From Treponema sp. (GTDB lineage: Bacteria; Spirochaetota; Spirochaetia; Treponematales; Treponemataceae): a stretch of DNA of 5,193 bases. This document shows positions 1 to 5,193 of this stretch, piece after piece. The stretch is from NCBI GenBank assembly GCA_012799545.1, contig JAAZLA010000108.1, positions 1 through 5,193 on the forward strand, read 5' to 3'. The notes beneath the pieces were generated by a model. The model was given only the letters and a program-made list of their open reading frames with translations. It was not told where the DNA came from and did no database searches. The stretch's first letter is position 1, and each line of letters opens with the position of its first letter. The translations under genes were made by a program, and so were the position numbers.

Positions 1-159
1 GCAATGTTCCTTTTAGCTCGAGCTTATTATATGAGCTATGAGTTTGAAAAGGCGCTTGATGTATATGATAAAATAATTTCTCTTTCTGCTAGCGAGCAAA
101 GGACACGCCAGGCTGAGGAAAATAAAAAAATCGTGCTCGATGCCTTGTATGGAGATTAA
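1..159 (+). CDS. C-terminal end of a TPR-repeat protein (5' end outside window)
   Basis: An open frame enters at base 1 and ends at TAA 157-159, leaving 52 residues. The visible part fits one tetratricopeptide repeat: helix A holds LARAYYM and helix B holds FEKALDVYDKIISL, with small and aromatic residues (A6, Y9, A18, Y22) at the consensus TPR spacing. A charged helical tail (EQRTRQAEENKK) follows, ending in DALYGD. TPR repeats are protein-protein interaction scaffolds; nothing here names the partner or place in the cell, because any signal peptide or other domain lies upstream of the window. The gene ends 5 nt before dprA and its last codons carry the dprA ribosome binding site, so the two are probably co-transcribed. 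From recall, a TPR-type hypothetical protein beside smf is also seen in spirochaetes. Coding status is fairly safe; the specific function is unknown. Confidence 0.75.
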   Translation, partial: AMFLLARAYYMSYEFEKALDVYDKIISLSASEQRTRQAEENKKIVLDALYGD

Positions 160-164
160 AAACG

Positions 165-1130
165 ATGAGAGCCCTTGCTTTATTGCTTTCTCATTACGAT
201 TTTTTCTCTCTTTCTGAAAAATATCTTATCTTAGAGCAGGCGAAAGATATACAAACCTTTCTAAAGATGCGACCGATTGAAATTGCATCGCTCATAGGAA
301 GAGATTTTAAAATCGATAAGCTTAACTTTCAGTCAATAGAAAAACGCCTAGAAAAAACAATTGCTCTTATGAGGGCTTATTCTATTGGGCTTGTTTTTTA
401 TGACGAAGAAGCCTATCCGCCCTTATTAAAAGAAATTCACGACCCGCCCTTTGCCTTATTTTATCGCGGGGAAGCAAGCCTTTTGCATTCGCTTTGTCTG
501 GGCATTGTGGGTACTCGTCGTCCTACAGGGCGAGGAATGAAGGCTTCCTTTGATATAGCAAAAAGCCTTGCCGAAAATGCGCTAACGATTGTTTCGGGAC
601 TTGCTCGGGGAATTGATGGTTATGCGCACAAGGGAGCGCTCGAGGCAAAAGATGGAAAAACTATCGCTGTTCTCGCTTCGGGCTTAGATAGCATTTATCC
701 GAGTGATCACAAACGCTTAGCTTTACAGATGCTTGAAAAAGGTTCGCTTTTGCTTAGCGAGCATCCTCCTTTGACACCTGCGCTTACTTGGCATTTTCCC
801 AAAAGAAATCGTATCATTGCAGGGCTTTCGGAGGGCGTGCTTGTTGTAGAAGCACCGCGCGGTTCAGGCTCTCTTATAACCGCTTCTTGTGCTATTGAAG
901 AAAATCGCGAACTTTTTTTCCATGAGCTTGCCCTGCAGTACTCTTTTCAAAAACTTGCTCTTTCTGCGAGCGATAAGCGAAAATTACAAAAAAAATGGGC
1001 GGTACAAAACTATATTGATGACGGAGCATTGCTTATTTCTAGCGCAAAAGATATTATACAACATTTAAGTGAAGGAAGTATAAAAAATACTAGTTTACTT
1101 TTTTCTCAATACAAGCTAGATTTAAACTAA
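165..1130 (+). CDS. dprA: DNA-processing protein DprA (Smf), RecA loader, divergent C-terminal lobe
   Basis: The 321-residue product is a cytoplasmic single-stranded-DNA-binding protein of the DprA/Smf family, which protects incoming or damaged ssDNA and loads RecA. An N-terminal helical region (about 1-75) is followed by YPPLLKEIHDPP (84-95) and the Rossmann-like core: GIVGTRRP (113-120), SGLARGID (144-151), HKGAL (155-159), SEHPP (198-202), FPKRNRIIAGLS (211-222) and SGSLITA (234-240), all family hallmarks. The start ATG has GGAG at 151-154, 10 nt upstream. Length is within the family range. After A243 the usual AvPG and G-T-N-x-L-I motifs are not present; the sequence reads RELFFHELAL, then a basic stretch, then DDGALLISSAKDII, which matches the normal family end. 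There is no recognisable C-terminal winged-helix (DML1) domain. Presence does not prove natural competence, since smf occurs in many non-competent bacteria. The family call is firm; function with the altered lobe is inferred. Confidence 0.95.
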   Translation: MRALALLLSHYDFFSLSEKYLILEQAKDIQTFLKMRPIEIASLIGRDFKIDKLNFQSIEKRLEKTIALMRAYSIGLVFYDEEAYPPLLKEIHDPPFALFYRGEASLLHSLCLGIVGTRRPTGRGMKASFDIAKSLAENALTIVSGLARGIDGYAHKGALEAKDGKTIAVLASGLDSIYPSDHKRLALQMLEKGSLLLSEHPPLTPALTWHFPKRNRIIAGLSEGVLVVEAPRGSGSLITASCAIEENRELFFHELALQYSFQKLALSASDKRKLQKKWAVQNYIDDGALLISSAKDIIQHLSEGSIKNTSLLFSQYKLDLN

Positions 1131-1161
1131 TTAGATATATTTTGAAACTGAAGGATTTTTT

Positions 1162-3381
1162 ATGGCTGAAAAGAAAACAACAACAAAGAAAGTAGCAACA
1201 AAAAAAACAACAACAAAGAAAACAAAGCAAAAGCAAACCTTGGTTATCGTGGAATCTCCAGCGAAAGCAAAAACAATAGAAAAATATCTCGGACCTGGTT
1301 TTAAGGTTGAAGCTTCTATGGGGCACCTCATTGACTTACCAAAGTCGCGACTTGCTATAAATGTCGAAGATAGATTTCAGCCAGAATATATCACAGTGAG
1401 AGGCCGTGCAAAAATTTTGAAAAACTTGCAAAAAGAAGCAAAAAAATCTGAAACTGTCTTACTGGCAAGTGATAATGACCGTGAAGGTGAAGCAATCGCA
1501 TGGCATTTGAAAAATTCTTTGTCTGAAAAAACAGAAGCTTCTATAAAACGCATTGTTTTTAATGAAATTACACCACAAGCGATTAAAGATTCAGTCGAAA
1601 ATCCAGCTGAAATAAATGAATATAAGGTTAATGCTCAAAAGGCACGACGTGTTTTAGACCGCCTGGTCGGCTATAATCTTTCTCCTCTTTTATGGAAAAA
1701 GGTAAAAAATGGACTTTCCGCAGGTCGGGTGCAATCTGTTGCACTAAAACTTATTTGTGAGCGAGAAAAAGAAGTTGAGGCCTTTATTCCAGAAGAATAC
1801 TGGAGTTTAGAAGCGGAGTTTTCTAAGGGTAAAACAGTTTTTCCTGCACAGCTTTTCCAATACAAGGGAGAAAAACCAGTTCTTAAATCTGGGCAAGATG
1901 TCAATGATCTTATTGCGGAAATAGAAAGCGCTCAATCCTTTGTGAGTGATATAAAAGAAAGCGAAAAAACTATACGCCCAAAGGCACCTTTTACGACCTC
2001 TACCTTACAACAAACTGCGGCAAACCGTTTGGGTTTTACTTCTCGAAAAACGATGCAAATAGCTCAGCAATTATATGAGGGTGTAAATTTTGGACAAGAT
2101 CGCATTGGTTTAATTACCTATATGAGAACAGATTCTACGAGAATTTCTGCTACAGCGCTTGAAGAAGTACGCACCTTTATCGGGGAACTCTATCCTCAAG
2201 AATTGCCCGAAGCAGCTATCGAGTATGCTGTTGGGGCAAAGGCACAGGATGCCCACGAGGGGATTCGTCCTACCTATGTATCGTATACGCCAGACTATGT
2301 AAAAGAATATTTGAATCGTGATCAATTGCGCTTGTATACGATTATCTGGGAACGCTTTGTTTCAAGTCAAATGACAAATGCAAAAAGTCGCACAACAACG
2401 GTGGAAATAAGCGCAGGCGATGCAAAGTTTCGTGCATCGAAGTCAAAACTTGTTGAAAAAGGCTTTTACCAAGTGATAAAACTCCTTTCCACAAAGGAAG
2501 AACAGTCGGGAAAAATACCCTCTGTAAAGCTCAACGAAGAGCTCGAGGTAGAAGCCTTTCATCCTGCTCAGCATTTCACGCAGGGACCTCCCCGCTATAC
2601 CGATGCCTCCATTGTCAAGGCACTTGAAGAAAAGGGCATTGGGAGACCCTCAACCTACGCTCCCATTATCTCGGTTTTGCTCGATCGCTATTATGTTACA
2701 AGGAGCAATAAACAACTCGTTCCAACACAACTCGGTCGTATTATCTCAAATATTCTAAGCGATTCATTTCCAAACGTGGTTGACGAAAACTTTACACGTG
2801 AAATGGAAGAAAAACTCGATAATGTCGAAGAAGATACCCAAGACTGGGTTACGATGATAGCTGACTTCTTTCATCCATTCAAAGAACGCGTCGATGAAGT
2901 TATGTCGAACCTTGAAAGCATGAAGGGGATAATGGACGAACCCACCGATAAAATCTGCGAACTATGTGGAAAACCCATGTTGAAAAAACTTGGACGCTTT
3001 GGTTTTTTTATTGCTTGCTCTGGTTTCCCCGAATGCCGAAATACACGATCGCTACCCTTGGCACCCTGCCCAAAACCTGATTGTGGCGGCGAAATAGTTG
3101 CGCGAAAAACAAAGGGACGAGGAAAGGAGTTTTACGGCTGTACAAACTATCCTGAATGCGATTTTATATCGCACTACAAACCCATCAATGCCTCTTGTCC
3201 AGAATGTGGGTATTTTTTAGTTGAAAAATACGACAAAAAAAATGGCTCTTATAAGTCTTGTATCAATCCAGAATGCGATTACTTGCATAGCACAAGTGAA
3301 GCAGAAGAAAAAAAAAGCGAGGAAATTGCTCAAGAGCTTGCAGAATCTCAAAGGGCTCTGACAGGAGAAGCTGAGGAGTAG
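1162..3381 (+). CDS. topA: DNA topoisomerase I (type IA, omega protein) with three zinc fingers
   Basis: The 739-residue enzyme relaxes negatively supercoiled DNA by cutting one strand through a 5'-phosphotyrosine link and passing the other strand. After a Lys/Thr-rich tail (1-25) comes the TOPRIM domain: IVESPAKAKTIEKYLG (29-44, acidic residue E31) and SDNDREGEAIAWHL (103-116, metal ligands D104, D106, E108). GRVQSVALKLICERE (188-202) and FTTSTLQQTAANRLGF (277-292) follow. The active site is GLITYMRTDSTRIS (316-329) with Tyr320 and Arg322. QDAHEGIRPT (362-371) and PPRYTDASIVKALEEKGIGR (476-495) complete the core. Three C4 zinc fingers follow: C599/C602/C619/C625, C636/C641/C660/C666 and C679/C682/C700/C705. 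An acidic tail (706-739) ends the protein. The start has GAAGGA at 1150-1155, 6 nt before ATG. The gene lies 31 nt after dprA and its stop overlaps the next start. All key residues are present, so it should be active. Confidence 0.98.
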   Translation: MAEKKTTTKKVATKKTTTKKTKQKQTLVIVESPAKAKTIEKYLGPGFKVEASMGHLIDLPKSRLAINVEDRFQPEYITVRGRAKILKNLQKEAKKSETVLLASDNDREGEAIAWHLKNSLSEKTEASIKRIVFNEITPQAIKDSVENPAEINEYKVNAQKARRVLDRLVGYNLSPLLWKKVKNGLSAGRVQSVALKLICEREKEVEAFIPEEYWSLEAEFSKGKTVFPAQLFQYKGEKPVLKSGQDVNDLIAEIESAQSFVSDIKESEKTIRPKAPFTTSTLQQTAANRLGFTSRKTMQIAQQLYEGVNFGQDRIGLITYMRTDSTRISATALEEVRTFIGELYPQELPEAAIEYAVGAKAQDAHEGIRPTYVSYTPDYVKEYLNRDQLRLYTIIWERFVSSQMTNAKSRTTTVEISAGDAKFRASKSKLVEKGFYQVIKLLSTKEEQSGKIPSVKLNEELEVEAFHPAQHFTQGPPRYTDASIVKALEEKGIGRPSTYAPIISVLLDRYYVTRSNKQLVPTQLGRIISNILSDSFPNVVDENFTREMEEKLDNVEEDTQDWVTMIADFFHPFKERVDEVMSNLESMKGIMDEPTDKICELCGKPMLKKLGRFGFFIACSGFPECRNTRSLPLAPCPKPDCGGEIVARKTKGRGKEFYGCTNYPECDFISHYKPINASCPECGYFLVEKYDKKNGSYKSCINPECDYLHSTSEAEEKKSEEIAQELAESQRALTGEAEE
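1174..1221 (+). repeat. Two 18-bp direct repeats at 30-bp period inside the topA 5' end
   Basis: The 18-mer aaaacaacaacaaagaaa occurs exactly at 1174-1191 and again at 1204-1221. The 30-bp period equals ten codons, so the repeat is in frame and encodes KKTTTKK twice (TopA residues 4-10 and 14-20). The surrounding 1194-1239 has no T on the plus strand. The arrangement looks like an in-frame tandem duplication of a low-complexity basic segment and could gain or lose 30-bp units without breaking the reading frame. Confidence 0.85.
3373..3378 (+). promoter_or_regulatory. Ribosome binding site for the Xer recombinase gene, inside topA
   Basis: GAGGAG occupies the last two sense codons of topA. 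It lies only 2 nt before GTG 3381 but 5 nt before the in-frame GTG 3384, so spacing favours the second GTG. A second purine block, AGGAG at 3363-3367, is 13 nt from GTG 3381 and is a weaker candidate for that start. Either way the site is translated as part of topA, which implies translational coupling. Confidence 0.7.
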
Positions 3382-4298
3382 TGGTGTTTTTAGGCGAAGC
3401 AATCGAAGCATTTTTGCAGTATGCAGATGGCATAAAAAATCTCTCACCACATAGCCTCAAAGCCTATCGAAATGACCTTTCTTTTTTTCTTTCGTCTTTC
3501 CCAGAAAAAGAAAAAAAAATACTTTTTGAGATAGATTTAGTCGACTTGCGTTCTTGCGTGGGTCTTTTATCTAAGCAAAAAAAAACAGCTACAACAATTA
3601 ACCGATTTATCTGTACGATACGAAGCTTTTTTTTGTATCTTTATAGAATGAATATACTACCAAACAATATTGCACTCGACTTAAAAACGGTGAAAATTCC
3701 CAAGAAACTACCTCGGTACATGAGTGATTCTGAAGTCGATGCACTTCGAAGACAGCCAGAAAAAAAAGAACTTTTGTGGACAGAACGAGACAGGGCGATT
3801 TTTGAATGCCTCTACTCCTCGGGTGCTCGCGTGAGCGAATTGTCAAACTTGAATCTTCGAGACTTAGCCGCAAATCTTTCATCGGCGATTGTTACCGGAA
3901 AGGGCAGCAAGGATCGAAAGGTGTTTTTCTCTCAAGATGCAGTGGATGCCCTCAAAGTCTATCTCGTGCAAAGAGCAGAAATAATACAAAAAAATGAGGT
4001 AAAGGGCGAAGCACTTTTTATCAATCAAAGAGGGGGACGTCTAACAGCACGTGGCATTTTTTATGTGGTAAACCGCTATTCTTCGGTGGAAGGAACAAAC
4101 AAACCCGTTTCTCCCCATGCCTTTCGTCATACCTTTGCAACAACAATGCTAAAAAACGGGGCAAATATTCGCGTCGTACAAGAGCTTTTGGGGCATGAAA
4201 ATATATCGACTACACAAAAATACACACATATAACAAAGGAACAATTGATACAAACATACAACGCATCTCATCCGCATGGAGGTAAAAATGAGCTTTGA
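3381..4298 (+). CDS. xerC: Tyrosine site-specific recombinase, XerC-like
   Basis: The 305-residue product belongs to the XerC/XerD family, which acts in pairs at the chromosomal dif site to resolve dimers before division. An N-terminal SAM-like core-binding domain (about 3-92, [13 protein letters not shown] at 21-33) precedes the catalytic domain. The full active-site set is visible: Arg150 in GARVSEL, Lys174 in GKGSKDR, His246 and Arg249 in HAFRHTFAT, His272 in [13 protein letters not shown], and nucleophile Tyr281. HAFRH and RVVQELLGH look more like XerC than XerD, and the position before hslV matches codV (xerC) of Bacillus, but the C/D split cannot be settled here. Length is typical. The first codon is GTG, sharing one base with the topA stop TAG; an in-frame GTG at 3384 is an equal or better start (304 residues). 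Its 3' end overlaps hslV by 11 nt. No element ends or repeats flank it, so it is a housekeeping Xer rather than a phage integrase. Confidence 0.92.
   Translation: MVFLGEAIEAFLQYADGIKNLSPHSLKAYRNDLSFFLSSFPEKEKKILFEIDLVDLRSCVGLLSKQKKTATTINRFICTIRSFFLYLYRMNILPNNIALDLKTVKIPKKLPRYMSDSEVDALRRQPEKKELLWTERDRAIFECLYSSGARVSELSNLNLRDLAANLSSAIVTGKGSKDRKVFFSQDAVDALKVYLVQRAEIIQKNEVKGEALFINQRGGRLTARGIFYVVNRYSSVEGTNKPVSPHAFRHTFATTMLKNGANIRVVQELLGHENISTTQKYTHITKEQLIQTYNASHPHGGKNEL
4278..4282 (+). promoter_or_regulatory. Ribosome binding site that sets the hslV start at 4288
   Basis: GGAGG lies 5 nt before ATG 4288, close to ideal. The upstream in-frame ATG at 4276 overlaps this site and has no purine-rich sequence at a useful distance in front of it, so 4288 is the likely start. 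The site is inside the last codons of the recombinase gene. Confidence 0.85.
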
Positions 4299-4836
4299 GT
4301 ATGAGAAAATTCGCAGTACAACGATTATTGCGGTGAAAAAAGATGGAAAAATGGCTATGGCTGGCGACGGACAAGTTACTATGGGCAATACTGTTATGAA
4401 AGGAAACGCAAAAAAAGTGCGTCGCATGTACGACAATACCGTGCTCACTGGTTTTGCCGGAGCAACAGCAGATGCCTTTAATTTATTCGATAAATTTGAA
4501 ATGAAGCTAAAAGAATATTCTGGAGATATTACACGTGCTGCAGTCGAACTTGCAAAAATTTGGCGCACAGACAAGGCACTTCGTCAACTAGAAGCGCTCC
4601 TACTTGTTGCAAACAAGGACAAAATCTTGTTAATATCGGGGACTGGGGATGTTATCGAGCCTGAAAACGATGTTTTGGCTATTGGTTCAGGTGGAAATTA
4701 TGCCTATGCGGCAGCTTTGGCTTATATTGAGTCATCAAATTTAAGTGCAAAAGAAATAGCAGAAAAAAGCTTAAAAATTGCTGGTGATATTTGTATTTAT
4801 ACAAACCAAAATCTTATAATAGAAGAGTTAGAATAA
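4288..4836 (+). CDS. hslV: HslV (ClpQ) peptidase subunit of the HslVU ATP-dependent protease
   Basis: The 182-residue product is the proteasome beta-like peptidase that forms a double hexamer capped by HslU in the cytoplasm and degrades unfolded or regulatory proteins. The Ntn-hydrolase start is [12 protein letters not shown] (10-21), followed by [20 protein letters not shown] (25-44), [10 protein letters not shown] (55-64) and [16 protein letters not shown] (131-146). Aligned with E. coli HslV, the catalytic Thr1 is Thr11 here, Asp17 is Asp27, Lys33 is Lys43 and Ser124 is Ser134. Ten residues ([10 protein letters not shown]) precede the nucleophile and should be removed by autoprocessing. 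I chose ATG 4288 over ATG 4276 (186 residues) because GGAGG at 4278-4282 is well placed for 4288 and overlaps the earlier ATG. The gene overlaps the recombinase by 11 nt and is followed 10 nt later by hslU, its obligate partner. No heat-shock operator is visible nearby. Confidence 0.96.
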   Translation: MSFEYEKIRSTTIIAVKKDGKMAMAGDGQVTMGNTVMKGNAKKVRRMYDNTVLTGFAGATADAFNLFDKFEMKLKEYSGDITRAAVELAKIWRTDKALRQLEALLLVANKDKILLISGTGDVIEPENDVLAIGSGGNYAYAAALAYIESSNLSAKEIAEKSLKIAGDICIYTNQNLIIEELE

Positions 4837-4846
4837 AGGAAAGAAA

Positions 4847-5193
4847 ATGAGCGATAAAACAGAACTTACACCAAAACAAATAGTGAGTGCGCTGGATACC
4901 TACATTATAGGGCAACAAAAGGCAAAAAAAGCTGTAGCCATAGCGCTGCGAAATAGAATGCGCAGATTAAAACTTCCTGAAGATATTCGTGAAGAAGTTG
5001 CCCCTAAAAATATTTTGATGATAGGTCCTACAGGAGTTGGTAAAACTGAAATAGCACGGCGACTTGCAAAGCTTACCGCAGCACCTTTTTTAAAGGTTGA
5101 AGCGACGAAGTATACCGAGGTCGGCTATGTTGGTCGCGATGTCGAGTCGATGATACGCGATTTAATGGCTGTTGGATTCAATATGGTAAAGGC
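4847..5193 (+). CDS. hslU: HslU (ClpY) AAA+ unfoldase subunit of HslVU, N-terminal part (3' end outside window)
   Basis: The frame opens at ATG 4847 and runs off the window after 115 complete codons; full HslU proteins are usually around 440-480 residues, so roughly a quarter is visible. HslU hexamers use ATP to unfold substrates and feed them into HslV. The N-terminal signature [20 protein letters not shown] (7-26) is followed by [20 protein letters not shown] (31-50), the Walker A motif GPTGVGKT (60-67) and [20 protein letters not shown] (85-104). The last includes the GYVG pore loop (93-96) that grips substrate. Walker B, the insertion (I) domain and the sensor motifs lie beyond the edge. 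AAGGA at 4836-4840, 6 nt before ATG, supports the start, and the gap from hslV is 10 nt, so both subunits are almost certainly made from one transcript. Truncation is only due to the window. Confidence 0.97.
   Translation, partial: MSDKTELTPKQIVSALDTYIIGQQKAKKAVAIALRNRMRRLKLPEDIREEVAPKNILMIGPTGVGKTEIARRLAKLTAAPFLKVEATKYTEVGYVGRDVESMIRDLMAVGFNMVK

Noticed and set aside
911..1061. Frameshift in dprA at the T7 run 913-919
   Set aside because: Neither alternative frame gives the missing AvPG or G-T-N motifs, and the original frame returns to a family-like end (DDGALLISSAKDII).
1131..1161. Possible promoter for topA in the 31-nt gap (TATATT at 1136-1141)
   Set aside because: No -35-like hexamer is present about 17 nt upstream, and such TA-rich words are common in AT-rich DNA. 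An extra topA promoter remains possible but is not supported.
1174..1221. Short CRISPR-like or satellite repeat
   Set aside because: There are only two 18-bp copies, in frame within topA, with a 12-bp low-complexity gap; this is a coding tandem duplication.
1090..1331. Two minus-strand open frames rich in Cys, Phe and Val opposite the topA start
   Set aside because: Their composition is the reverse complement of the Lys/Thr repeat tail; they overlap each other in different frames and resemble no known family.
3217..3460. Two minus-strand open frames opposite the topA/xer junction
   Set aside because: They are antisense to zinc-finger and recombinase coding sequence, and the Phe-rich stretches are reversed AAA codons.
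3806..3997. 63-codon plus-strand frame inside the recombinase gene
   Set aside because: It is out of frame within the conserved catalytic domain of xer and shows no motif of its own.
4276..4287. Upstream hslV start giving a 186-residue protein beginning MEVKM
   Set aside because: The ATG at 4276 overlaps the GGAGG that serves ATG 4288, and no ribosome binding site precedes it.
3381..4298. Recombinase as the integrase of a mobile element
   Set aside because: It sits inside a conserved housekeeping block, has the usual Xer length and motifs, and no attachment-site duplication, tRNA or cargo genes adjoin it.
4199..4300. Heat-shock operator (CIRCE-type inverted repeat) before hslV
   Set aside because: I looked for the TTAGCACTC / GAGTGCTAA arms in this area and saw none; the region is recombinase coding sequence.
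4149..4574. 141-codon open frame on the minus strand opposite the xer 3' end and hslV
   Set aside because: It lies wholly antisense to two genes with clear family motifs, has no convincing ribosome binding site or known domain, and its Phe/Ser/Ile-rich content is what reversed AT-rich coding sequence produces.

Overview
The window is an AT-rich, fully coding stretch of an ordinary bacterial chromosome. All six genes read rightward. In order they are: the last 52 codons of a TPR-type protein (1-159), dprA/smf (165-1130), topA (1162-3381), a Xer-family tyrosine recombinase (3381-4298), hslV (4288-4836) and the first 115 codons of hslU (4847-5193, cut by the window edge). I see no RNA gene, insertion sequence, CRISPR array, attachment site or convincing terminator, and no gene-free stretch longer than 31 bases.

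The order dprA-topA-xer-hslV-hslU is a known conserved block. In Bacillus-type Firmicutes it also carries trmFO between topA and the xer gene (codV), then clpQ-clpY-codY. Here trmFO is absent: the topA stop and the xer start share a base. From recall, spirochaetes have related layouts: Borrelia has smf-hslV-hslU leading into the flgB operon, and Treponema pallidum has smf-topA-xer leading into flgB. That, the low GC and a DprA with an unusual C-terminal lobe make a Treponema-like spirochaete my best guess. A Xer recombinase suggests a circular chromosome, unlike Borrelia. This assignment is inference and has not been tested by any search.

Spacing is very tight: 5 nt, 31 nt, a 1-nt overlap, an 11-nt overlap, then 10 nt. 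Each complete gene and hslU has its own Shine-Dalgarno-like sequence, so a single operon with translational coupling at topA/xer and xer/hslV is likely. The genes join DNA maintenance (DprA loads RecA on single-stranded DNA, TopA removes negative supercoils, Xer resolves chromosome dimers) to protein quality control (the HslVU protease).

I found no undescribed system. Points worth a second look are a Lys/Thr repeat tail on the N-terminus of TopA paired with an acidic C-terminal tail, a DprA lacking the usual PG and G-T-N motifs, a probable 10-residue HslV propeptide with a second possible nucleophile, a double GTG start for the recombinase, and a cluster of long homopolymer runs in the recombinase gene.
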